From Albibacterium profundi (lineage in GTDB: Bacteria > Bacteroidota > Bacteroidia > Sphingobacteriales > Sphingobacteriaceae), in contig NZ_JBBVGT010000003.1 of assembly GCF_042159835.1 (NCBI RefSeq), positions 620,001 through 684,000 of the forward strand: DNA of 64,000 nucleotides, given 5' to 3'. The notes beneath the pieces are model-generated. The model did not search any database. It saw nothing but the letters and a program-made list of their open reading frames with translations, and was not told the DNA's origin. Shown one piece after another: positions 36,546 to 44,016 of this stretch. Every line of letters starts with the position of its first letter. Position 1 is the first letter of the stretch. The translations under genes were made by a program, and so were the position numbers.

Positions 36546-38060
36546 GGAAGCCCGCAATCCCAATGTAAGCATTCCCGTATTTTTGGTCCATTCTTTATTA
36601 CTTTCTCGCCTAAATACAGCGCCGGCTTCAAGCCTAAGATTATATCTAGGATTCAGAATATAGGCTACTCGACCGTCTAGATATGCCAAGTTAGTTTTCA
36701 AGCCTTGGCCGATGCTAGCTCCTTGGTCATAGGGTTCATAGTATGGTTTGAATATATCTTTCCCGTAATTATCAGTCGAGTTGGGATCCAAGCCATATGT
36801 TCCGTAATTCCCTTGGAGTGAAAAATCGAATTTTTGAAAGGAGTAATTTACAATCCCTACAAACTCATTGAAGTTAGCACCAAAAGGATGAGCCAACGGT
36901 TGATGATAGTTGCTGTAACTTGTTAATGGGTCTCCGTCAGTGTAAGTATACGGCTGTGCCATATTAAACTCACCTAAGAAATTCAAGTTTCGTATTCCAA
37001 ATGCATCAAAACCTCTGATACCAATCTGAGCGCCGATGTTTTTGCTTAGTAAAACTTGACCATATAAAGATGCTTTATCTAATACCTTGTATTTAGCATT
37101 GACTCCCACTTGTATCATATTGGATTCCCCTTCTGGCAATGCCAAACCTGAAGAATCTGGCATATAATATATGGATGAACGATTACCCCACATAAAGGAA
37201 TGAAAAATACCTAATGATAGTTCCTTCGTCGCGTTCCAATCTATATACTGAAATGCACCATATTTTCTCAGGCTTCTACTACGGCTAAACTCTTCGTTTT
37301 CCGTCTCTCTAGGGCTAAGCATATACGACCAAATACTCAATATGCTCACATCTCCGAATGTACCGTTAAATTTAAAGGATGTTTTATTGGACGACACATC
37401 AGACAATAACATAGATCGGTATCCATCACCGATAAAGTCTTTACCGTAAGCCAACGATAGATTAATATTTTTAACCGGAGCGTAAGATACAATTGCAGAT
37501 ACGTAAGCCCAATCTTGGGTTTCCTTTCCTATCTTTCCGTACATCTGACCGGGAACAACTCGATTAGTATTTATAAAATCGTCAACATAGTCGGGAAATA
37601 CCGCTTGGTTTTCGTAACCACTCGTATAGAAGAAAAACTTATCCGTTATCGTCCCCCCTGCTTGGAATCCCCGCGTATTCAACCAGGTTGTCTTACCATT
37701 ACCAGCGAAGTCTCTTCCAACCTGGAAATCGGGTATAAAATCCGCGTAGAATGTGTAATCATCTTTTTGAATGTCAATTAAATGTTCATTCCAAAGTTTC
37801 CTTCCCCCCCATGTACTTCGCTCAGTATAGCCTACGTTCATCAGAGAGTCGTATAATAGTTCTGTTTCTGCATCAAGCACCATCGGCTTGATAGCTGTGT
37901 GTTGATTAGAATTTTTATTATAGAGAGAGCGGTTCAACTTCTGATAAAAATGGTAAGAATAAGGTTGATATGTCATTTGAGCTCTGGCTGAGTCGATTGT
38001 TGACATAAGAGCAACGATAACGAAAGTAAGTGTCAGCGTATAAATGTATTTATGTTTCAT
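36519..38060 (-). CDS. RemB-like / Wzi-like outer-membrane protein (copy 2)
   Basis: A 513-residue paralogue of the gene at 34903, in the opposite orientation. Shared blocks include TYQPYSYHFYQKLNRSLYN, FIGDGYRSMLLSDVSSNKTS, NFLGEFNMAQPYTYTDGDP, HPFGANFNEFVGIVNYS, GQGLKTNLAYLDGR and the terminal FRNLYYDF. A signal peptide ends near DSARAQ. The frame can start at GTG 38066, but the ATG at 38060 (MKHKYIYTLTLTFV) is the better start. Compared with copy 1 it lacks about 20-30 residues in the middle, around the copy 1 segment rich in HRGFEPAYLNPIIFLRP. Probable outer-membrane barrel. The tail-to-tail layout suggests an inverted duplication. Confidence 0.78.
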   Translation of the reverse strand: MKHKYIYTLTLTFVIVALMSTIDSARAQMTYQPYSYHFYQKLNRSLYNKNSNQHTAIKPMVLDAETELLYDSLMNVGYTERSTWGGRKLWNEHLIDIQKDDYTFYADFIPDFQVGRDFAGNGKTTWLNTRGFQAGGTITDKFFFYTSGYENQAVFPDYVDDFINTNRVVPGQMYGKIGKETQDWAYVSAIVSYAPVKNINLSLAYGKDFIGDGYRSMLLSDVSSNKTSFKFNGTFGDVSILSIWSYMLSPRETENEEFSRSRSLRKYGAFQYIDWNATKELSLGIFHSFMWGNRSSIYYMPDSSGLALPEGESNMIQVGVNAKYKVLDKASLYGQVLLSKNIGAQIGIRGFDAFGIRNLNFLGEFNMAQPYTYTDGDPLTSYSNYHQPLAHPFGANFNEFVGIVNYSFQKFDFSLQGNYGTYGLDPNSTDNYGKDIFKPYYEPYDQGASIGQGLKTNLAYLDGRVAYILNPRYNLRLEAGAVFRRESNKEWTKNTGMLTLGLRASFRNLYYDF

Positions 38061-38183
38061 AAGCACGTCCGAAAACCTAATGGAGCTACAATTGTAATGG
38101 CTATCCTAGCGAAAATCACGCCAATTTTGATTGGGAATATTATATATAATACATAAAAGCATTTAGACATAAAACAAAAAACA

Positions 38184-38191
38184 TATTTTTG
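38184..38191 (+). promoter_or_regulatory. Candidate -7 box for the hybrid kinase gene
   Basis: TATTTTTG matches TAnnTTTG and would start transcription near 38198, about 17 nt before the ATG at 38215. No convincing TTG is seen 19-22 nt upstream, so confidence is low. The 154-bp divergent gap (38061-38214) shows no other clear signal. Confidence 0.3.
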
Positions 38192-38214
38192 TGGTAATAA
38201 AGGGATAACAACGA

Positions 38215-40569
38215 ATGAAAGATAGTACAAATAAACAACCAGGTCTTTTGGAGGGCTACAAAAATGAAAGGCTGTTTCAAGCTTTTTTTGAAAACTCTCA
38301 ATCACTACTATGTATGCACGATTTGACTGGGAAGTTTATAATCGTAAATAAAACCGGCTCACTGATGAGCGGTTATGATCCAGAGGAGCTTACTAATATG
38401 AGTTTGTTTGATATTATCCCGGAAGATCGTCATCATCTGCTGGAGGAATATTTAAAAGAGGTTGTGAAAACTGGGAAGGCTGATGGAATCATGAAGGTTG
38501 TAACAAAGGATCGTACGTTAAGAACATGGATGTTTAGCAATGTAGTGAAGGAAGACGATACGGGCAAGATGTATATTATCGGGAGTGCAGTTGACCTAAC
38601 TGAAAGAATCCAATTAGAGGAAGATCTTAAAAACGCCAGTAAAGCGTCTCAGCAAGCCAGTAAAGCTAAATCACAGTTTCTAGCAAATATGAGCCACGAA
38701 ATCCGAACACCATTAAACGGTATTATTGGCTTTACGGACCTGCTGAGCAGGACTTCTCTTGATGATGTTCAAAGTCAATATGTCAATATTATTAATCAGT
38801 CCGGAACCACCCTATTAGAGATCATTGACAAGATTCTTGACTTCTCGAAGATCGAAGCAGGCAAAATCAGTCTAACGAACGAGAGGGTCGATCTGCATGA
38901 TCTTGCCGCTCAGGCATGTGATTTAATTACATATACAGTTGATAAAAAGCAATTGGAATTGTTAATCAACCTATCGCCGGATTTGCCAGACGTTGTTTGG
39001 GGTGATGGGGTCAGGTTAAAACAAGTCTTAGTGAACCTGTTGGCAAATGCGGCGAAATTTACTGAAGAAGGCGAAATAGAACTAAGGATTACACCGCTTA
39101 AGGAGCATACCGATGGCACAACCTTGATCCGATTCGAAGTGAGAGATACAGGTATCGGTATTAAGCTTGAAAAACAACAGGAAATATTTGAGGCTTTTTC
39201 ACAAGAAGATAGCTCGATCACTAAAAAATACGGAGGAACAGGTTTAGGCTTAACGATTTCAAACAGGCTACTGAAACTTGGTAAAAGTACTCTTCAATTG
39301 AAAAGCGAGGTTGGTAAAGGCAGTACTTTTTATTTTGACATCAAATTTAAAGCTGAAAAATCTGAAGTTGACGATTTAACGCTCCAAGATATTAAACGTG
39401 TTTTAGTCGTCGATGATAATGAAAGCAATCGTCGTATTTTGCGACATATGTTAGAGCTTAAAGGAATTACGGTGGATGAAGCCGATAGCGGTTTGCAAGC
39501 TCTATTGATTCTTCAAGGCAAAATAGAACACGACGTCATAATCATGGATTATCATATGCCAATTATGGATGGCATTGAAACCATCAGAAAAATTAAGGGA
39601 AATATCAGTCATGAAGAGCAACCTATAATTATGCTGTATAGCTCTTCCGATAACGATGAGTTGCAATCAGCGTGTGATGAGTTAAAAGTCGAGTCTCGTT
39701 TAGTTAAACCAATTAAGATGCGAGAAATGTACCAAGTGCTCGCACGGTTGAAGAAGGAAAATACCGAACAGAAACTAAATCAGTCGACTATAGAACCCAT
39801 TCTATGCAATAACGTAAAAGTATTAATAGCTGAGGACAACGGTGTAAACCTCTTCCTGGCTAAATCGATCATTAACCAAATATCACCCGATGCCGTTATA
39901 TATGAAGCTAAAGATGGCTTAGAGGCTGTTAATATCTTTAAATCAGAAGAAGTTGACTTGGTGTTGATGGACGTGCAAATGCCTAATATGAATGGCTTGG
40001 ACGCTACGAAGGAAATCAGAAAAGTTCATAAAGATGTCCATATACCGATTTTAGCGTTGACAGCTGGAACTACGAGTGAAGAAATTGAAAGATGCTTGGC
40101 TGCAGGAATGGATGATTTTGTGGCTAAGCCTGTCGTAAAAAAAACAATTGAAGAAATGTTCGAAAAATGGGTCGGTCATAGGCTACCTGACGATATAGAG
40201 CCGCAATTAACTACTAATGAAGACGACGGGCAAATTGAGCATATAAATGAAAGCTGGTTTGACGAACATGCGATTATTAACCCCGAATTCAAAAGCAAGT
40301 TTGTTGAGATTTTAGTTGGAGAGTTGAACGAAACCAAACAAAGTCTAAAAAAGAAGATGGACGAGGAAGACCTCGAAGCTTTGAACAAACTCGGCCATAA
40401 GCTGAAAGGAACTAGTCTCACTGCCGGTTTAACTGAATTATGCAAATTGGCAGTTGCCTTTGAGATGCTGGGAGAGTTAGATAAAAACTATACAGAGGAT
40501 CTACTTGAGAAAACGAATAACGAGATCACAATAGTTGTAAATATGTTGACCGAGGGGGGCGACTCATGA
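38215..40569 (+). CDS. Soluble hybrid histidine kinase (PAS-HisKA-HATPase-REC-REC-HPt)
   Basis: A 784-residue multi-step phosphorelay protein. The order is a PAS sensor (about 20-135), HisKA with H161 in NMSHEIRTPLNGI, HATPase_c with N, G1 and G2 boxes (LLANAAKFT; DTGIGI; GGTGLGLTIS), receiver 1 with D445 (IIMDYHMPIMDG), receiver 2 with D586 (LMDVQMPNMNG), and an HPt domain with H728 (LGHKLKGTS). All phospho-sites are present. There is no transmembrane helix, so it senses a cytoplasmic signal through PAS. It is 14 bp upstream of a small kinase and a NarL-type regulator that precede the fibre locus; an HPt end is made to pass phosphate to another receiver, plausibly the regulator at 41332. Pairing is inferred from order and spacing. 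Confidence 0.92.
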   Translation: MKDSTNKQPGLLEGYKNERLFQAFFENSQSLLCMHDLTGKFIIVNKTGSLMSGYDPEELTNMSLFDIIPEDRHHLLEEYLKEVVKTGKADGIMKVVTKDRTLRTWMFSNVVKEDDTGKMYIIGSAVDLTERIQLEEDLKNASKASQQASKAKSQFLANMSHEIRTPLNGIIGFTDLLSRTSLDDVQSQYVNIINQSGTTLLEIIDKILDFSKIEAGKISLTNERVDLHDLAAQACDLITYTVDKKQLELLINLSPDLPDVVWGDGVRLKQVLVNLLANAAKFTEEGEIELRITPLKEHTDGTTLIRFEVRDTGIGIKLEKQQEIFEAFSQEDSSITKKYGGTGLGLTISNRLLKLGKSTLQLKSEVGKGSTFYFDIKFKAEKSEVDDLTLQDIKRVLVVDDNESNRRILRHMLELKGITVDEADSGLQALLILQGKIEHDVIIMDYHMPIMDGIETIRKIKGNISHEEQPIIMLYSSSDNDELQSACDELKVESRLVKPIKMREMYQVLARLKKENTEQKLNQSTIEPILCNNVKVLIAEDNGVNLFLAKSIINQISPDAVIYEAKDGLEAVNIFKSEEVDLVLMDVQMPNMNGLDATKEIRKVHKDVHIPILALTAGTTSEEIERCLAAGMDDFVAKPVVKKTIEEMFEKWVGHRLPDDIEPQLTTNEDDGQIEHINESWFDEHAIINPEFKSKFVEILVGELNETKQSLKKKMDEEDLEALNKLGHKLKGTSLTAGLTELCKLAVAFEMLGELDKNYTEDLLEKTNNEITIVVNMLTEGGDS

Positions 40570-40582
40570 ATAGAGAAAGTGA

Positions 40583-41335
40583 ATGGAAGAAGTTCAGAAA
40601 GAATTAGATAAGCTGCAGCAGGAAAAGGAAGAGCTTCAGCATCAACTGGATTTGAGTAAACGCGCTTTGAGCTTGCTTGCGCATGATATAAGAGGTATTA
40701 GCAGCAATTTAAAATGGGTTGTCGATTCATTGGACAATAAGGAGGTACCTCAAGATTTAGTTTTCGGAATGTTACCGGAATTAAAAACGGAAGTTGAGAT
40801 TAATCGTCAAGCAACCGAGAATGCGCTTCAGTGGGTTAAATATACGGCCCATGGTAAAGGGCTTAACATCGAGCCCGTCTCTGTGTATAACCTGTACGTG
40901 GCTTTAGTAGAGCGACTACGAGTGTTAATTAGTGAAAAACAGTTACGATTTCAGTATATCGGTGACCATTCTCTAACCATCCAAACCGATGCCTATTTAA
41001 TCTCATTTATTTTAACCCAAATATTAGCGAATTCGATCAAATATTCCTATAATGGTGGGACTGTTACAGTGTCGGTAATGAATGACGGTCGAGATAAAAT
41101 TAAATTGTCAGTAGTAGATCAAGGTATGGGTATTGAAGATACAACCAAGCTGTTTTCATTTGATGGTCCGCGATTTACAGGCACCCAAGGCGAAAAGGGA
41201 TCTGGATTGAGTTTAATTGTCGTGAAAGAATTAGCTAGCCTTTTAGCGATAGATATATGGGTCACTTCGGAGGCGTCCGAGACTAAATTTGAATTAAATA
41301 TCCCTAACACGTTTTTACAAAAGCAGAATACATGA
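40583..41335 (+). CDS. Small soluble histidine kinase
   Basis: A 250-residue kinase without membrane segments. An N-terminal coiled coil (EEVQKELDKLQQEKEELQHQL) leads into a degenerate dimerisation helix with H34 in LLAHDIRG. The HATPase_c domain follows: ILANSIKYSY (N box), DQGMGIED (G1) and GEKGSGLSLIVVKEL (G2). It may get its signal through the coiled coil from a partner. Its start is 14 bp after the hybrid kinase, and its end overlaps the regulator's ATG by 4 bp, so the three form one operon. The kinase core is intact; which partner it phosphorylates is not known. Confidence 0.88.
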   Translation: MEEVQKELDKLQQEKEELQHQLDLSKRALSLLAHDIRGISSNLKWVVDSLDNKEVPQDLVFGMLPELKTEVEINRQATENALQWVKYTAHGKGLNIEPVSVYNLYVALVERLRVLISEKQLRFQYIGDHSLTIQTDAYLISFILTQILANSIKYSYNGGTVTVSVMNDGRDKIKLSVVDQGMGIEDTTKLFSFDGPRFTGTQGEKGSGLSLIVVKELASLLAIDIWVTSEASETKFELNIPNTFLQKQNT

Positions 41336-41979
41336 TTGAAAGAATATTGATAGCTGATGACCACAGTATCGTTCGGGTCGGATTATCTATTATGGTTAAG
41401 AAGTTGCGTACTCAGAGTCTTATAGAAGAAGCGGTCGACTTTAAGGGTGTTTTAGAGCTTGTTAAAAAGAACACATACGATCTAATTATTTTGGATATCA
41501 ATATGCCGAACGGCAGTTTCCAACAAACGTTTGATTTCATCAAAATAAAGCAGCCTGATGCTAAAATATTAGTTTTCTCGTCTCAGGAAGAAAGCGTTTA
41601 TGCTATTAGGTATCTTAAAATGGGTGCCGATGGTTTTCTTCAGAAAATGGCGGATGAAGACACCGTGCGACGTGCATTAGAAAAAATGTTCCGACGAGGT
41701 AAATATGTCAGCGAGGATGTTAGAGATGAATTGATATCCAACACCAGTCGATCTCAAGACAAAAAATCACCTAATCCTCTAAAAGCATTATCCACAAGAG
41801 AGATGGAAATTGCTGAAAAGCTTATAAGGGGAGAATCCTTAAAAGACATATCAGAGGAATTAAACCTTCATTCATCGACGGCGAGTACATACAAAGCAAG
41901 GATATTTAAAAAATTAGAAGTTAAAAATATTCCTGAATTGATTGACGTTTTCCGGTTTTATGAAGGTTTGATAGGATAA
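41332..41979 (+). CDS. NarL/FixJ-family response regulator
   Basis: A 215-residue regulator with an N-terminal receiver (D55 in LIILDINMPNG; K104-region QKMADE) and a C-terminal LuxR-type helix-turn-helix (about 150-210: LSTREMEIAEKLIRGESLKDISEELNLHSSTASTYKARIFKKL). It overlaps the small kinase gene by 4 bp. The next + strand gene, 76 bp away, is the first secreted protein of the fibre locus, which makes this regulator the best candidate to control it. NarL-type proteins bind short inverted heptamers; candidate sites are at 42401-42442. Confidence 0.92.
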   Translation: MIERILIADDHSIVRVGLSIMVKKLRTQSLIEEAVDFKGVLELVKKNTYDLIILDINMPNGSFQQTFDFIKIKQPDAKILVFSSQEESVYAIRYLKMGADGFLQKMADEDTVRRALEKMFRRGKYVSEDVRDELISNTSRSQDKKSPNPLKALSTREMEIAEKLIRGESLKDISEELNLHSSTASTYKARIFKKLEVKNIPELIDVFRFYEGLIG

Positions 41980-42055
41980 AAGAATTACAAGTCGTTTATG
42001 GCTTTCTTTAATTTTATTCTGTAAATTCAAGGAGTGGATTCTAAAATGAAAGGCT

Positions 42056-42376
42056 ATGAAACGAATTGCATTAACCCTTCCGGTTCTTGTTGCGATGATG
42101 GTTCTCGCTCAAGCCCAAGTAAAGCTTAATATTAAACTTTACCCCGTTCAAGCAATTGCTTATAACGATGCTCATATGGATAGCACGTTCGCTAATCAAG
42201 TCAATAGCTTTGCTACCACAGCCTATGTAATCAACAAAATAGATCGTCCGACTCGCGTAACCATACGAAAGGAGTCACCTCGTAATAAATCGCATAAAAA
42301 GAATAACGTTGTTTACGTTCCGAAAGAAAAAGAACATCTTTTGGTCGATGTTGTTTATAGTATTGAACCGCAGTAG
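42056..42376 (+). CDS. Small secreted pilin-like protein of the fibre locus
   Basis: A 106-residue protein with a signal peptide (MKRIALTLPVLVAMMVLAQA). The mature start VKLNIKLYPVQAIAY and the end VDVVYSIEPQ closely mirror the start and end of the pilin-like protein at 42540, so it probably shares the first and last strands of the same beta-sandwich. The middle is short and very basic (RPTRVTIRKESPRNKSHKKNN), unlike a full pilin domain. It could be a minor or initiating subunit, an anchor, or a subunit-like regulator. I know no named family for it. It lies 76 bp after the regulator gene and 163 bp before the pilin gene. Confidence 0.72.
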   Translation: MKRIALTLPVLVAMMVLAQAQVKLNIKLYPVQAIAYNDAHMDSTFANQVNSFATTAYVINKIDRPTRVTIRKESPRNKSHKKNNVVYVPKEKEHLLVDVVYSIEPQ

Positions 42377-42400
42377 ATCACGTAAAATTCTTCGCTATTG

Positions 42401-42442
42401 TTGTAGTTATTAAACTACAACAATCTAGATATTTTACTACAA
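42401..42442. promoter_or_regulatory. Three ACTACAA heptamers, including a 12-bp inverted repeat
   Basis: ATTGTTGTAGTT (42397-42408) and AACTACAACAAT (42413-42424) form a perfect 12-bp inverted repeat with a 4-nt loop, and a third ACTACAA lies at 42436-42442. The sites are just upstream of a -7 box at 42463. The hairpin has no T-tract, so an operator fits better than a terminator. The NarL-type regulator encoded 400 bp upstream is the obvious candidate to bind; untested. Confidence 0.5.
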
Positions 42443-42462
42443 TCTTTGGTTTGACTTGTATC

Positions 42463-42470
42463 TAAATTTG
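42463..42470 (+). promoter_or_regulatory. Candidate -7 box of the pilin-like gene
   Basis: TAAATTTG matches TAnnTTTG. The start would be near 42477, leaving a leader of about 63 nt rich in A before the ATG at 42540. No TTG at the right distance, which fits an activator-dependent promoter served by the ACTACAA sites. Confidence 0.45.
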
Positions 42471-42539
42471 TGGTGCGCAAAAAAAATAATAGACATGCGC
42501 ATAATGATTAAAAAAAACAAATTTAATACTTAAAAAACC

Positions 42540-43091
42540 ATGAAAAAATTATTATTGACTTCTGCGATTATTTTAACAGCAACCGTATTTTCATTTGCAC
42601 AAACCGGATCCGGATCTGCGGAAGTTACATTGAATGTTAAGTTGAACCCAATTCAAACAATTGAAATTAACCCAGCGACTTCTAATAACATCGATTTAGT
42701 TTATGATTCTGAAGCCGATTACGCTGACGGCGTTGAAGTAGATATACCAGATCATTTGGTAGTATACAGCACAGGTGGTTTCGCCGTTAGGGTAAAGAGT
42801 GAATCAAACGATATTCAACGAGCTGCGGGCGAAGAGACAATTTCTGCATCTACTATTAAGGTACAGGCGAGTAAAGGATCGACTAGTCCATTAGCCGGAG
42901 CTAATTATAACAATGTATCACTTTCTACAACCGAGACAGATTTAATTAGCAGTTCTACAGGTGGAGCGAATAAAACTTTTAACATCAAATATGCTGGTAT
43001 CGGAAACGATGGATATCTTAACAAGTATTTTAACGATGAAGATCCAACTGTTTATACGACGAAAGTTACCTATTCGATTATAGCTCAATAA
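42540..43091 (+). CDS. Major pilin-like subunit of the fibre locus
   Basis: A 183-residue secreted protein with a signal peptide (ends near FSFAQ). The mature chain begins with EVTLNVKLNPIQTIEI and ends with TTKVTYSIIAQ, and the middle is rich in Thr, Ser, Gly and Asn with alternating hydrophobic residues, as expected for an all-beta pilin or DUF4402/spore-coat-U-like domain. There are no cysteines. A strong hairpin terminator follows (43136-43169), so this gene would be the most abundant message of the locus, as usual for a major fibre subunit. Next come a chaperone-like protein, a two-domain adhesin-like protein and an usher-like protein. Subunit role is inferred from this context and shared end motifs. 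Confidence 0.75.
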   Translation: MKKLLLTSAIILTATVFSFAQTGSGSAEVTLNVKLNPIQTIEINPATSNNIDLVYDSEADYADGVEVDIPDHLVVYSTGGFAVRVKSESNDIQRAAGEETISASTIKVQASKGSTSPLAGANYNNVSLSTTETDLISSSTGGANKTFNIKYAGIGNDGYLNKYFNDEDPTVYTTKVTYSIIAQ

Positions 43092-43135
43092 GCAGGTTCT
43101 TCTGCTATCTGAGTCTAATCTGGAAATGAACAGAT

Positions 43136-43169
43136 AAAAGCAGTTTTGGGGAAAACCAGAACTGCTTTT
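43136..43169 (+). terminator. Hairpin terminator after the pilin-like gene
   Basis: AAAAGCAGTT (43136-43145) pairs with AACTGCTTTT (43160-43169), and inner TGG pairs with CCA, giving a long stem followed by ATTCTTTG. It lies between the pilin stop and the chaperone gene, so it probably gives partial read-through and a high subunit-to-assembly-factor ratio. Confidence 0.7.
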
Positions 43170-43200
43170 ATTCTTTGCGACTTTTTGAATATATTGAACC

Positions 43201-44016
43201 ATGACAATAAAAACTAATTCCCTTATAAGCTACTTGATAAGCTTTTTTATTGTGCTACCCATACTTGGTCACGCACAAACGAGCCTATCCGTTAGCCCTC
43301 CCCGCACCTACTTTACTTTAGGACCCGGACAAGTTGAGACCAAAAAGCTTTTAGTAAGTAACCCCAGTAAAACACAGACTTTGGAGTTGGCTGTTTCATT
43401 TAATGACTGGGAATATGACAGTCTGGGCAATAACGTGATTAAAGAAGCAGGAGAACTAAAAACGTCTGCAGCGGAATGGATAGAAATTCTTCCTCAGTCC
43501 TTCTTCTCACTGGCTCCAGGGGCGAGTCATGAATTGGATATAAGGATGCGAGTTCCTGATACCTTGAGTGAAGAGATCCCTGTACATACCGCGATGATTT
43601 TTTTAACGCAGATTAACCCCTCTGATGGTGTAGACGAAAAGGGTGCAAACATTAAAATAGCTGTACGTTCAGGAGTTAAGGTTTATCATCGAAATAATAT
43701 AAGTCGGGCAGCTGATCTGGAAATCATGGGTTTTGCTCATAAAGTAGAACAAAATGATAAGCTCCAATTTGTTTTTGAAAACAAAGGTAACGTATGGTCC
43801 GACGGAACGATTACTTGTGAGGTGTTGAATCAAAATACTGGTAAAAAAACAAAGCTGGACGACATCGTTTTTTACTCAATGCCGGGCGATAAACGGACCG
43901 TATATTTCCAATTGCCAGAAAATCTAGCTGTTGGAAAATATATTGCAAGCGCCATAGTAGACTACGAACATGCATCAGCTGTAAAAATGGCCGAATTATC
44001 TTTTACGTATGAATAA
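43201..44016 (+). CDS. Periplasmic PapD-like pilus chaperone (putative)
   Basis: A 271-residue secreted protein; signal peptide ends near GHAQ (residue 26). The mature start LSVSPPRTYFTLGPGQVETKKLLVSNPS is an Ig-like first strand pair of the kind seen in PapD-type chaperones, with an arginine at the position of their invariant Arg. The following NDWEYDSLGNNV, WIEILPQSFFSLAPGASHELDIRMRVPD and HTAMIFLTQINP keep the beta pattern. A second beta domain covers about 160-270 (LQFVFENKGNVWSDGTITCEVL). Two Ig-like domains in an L shape would suit a chaperone that holds subunits by a donated strand. An alternative is the DUF916/WxL-type sandwich. It overlaps the next gene by 8 bp. No family-defining motif is certain. 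Confidence 0.68.
   Translation: MTIKTNSLISYLISFFIVLPILGHAQTSLSVSPPRTYFTLGPGQVETKKLLVSNPSKTQTLELAVSFNDWEYDSLGNNVIKEAGELKTSAAEWIEILPQSFFSLAPGASHELDIRMRVPDTLSEEIPVHTAMIFLTQINPSDGVDEKGANIKIAVRSGVKVYHRNNISRAADLEIMGFAHKVEQNDKLQFVFENKGNVWSDGTITCEVLNQNTGKKTKLDDIVFYSMPGDKRTVYFQLPENLAVGKYIASAIVDYEHASAVKMAELSFTYE

Noticed and set aside
42397..42424. Invertible promoter (phase variation) at the pilin-like gene
   Set aside because: The inverted repeat has only a 4-nt spacer and no recombinase gene is nearby, so there is no segment to flip.
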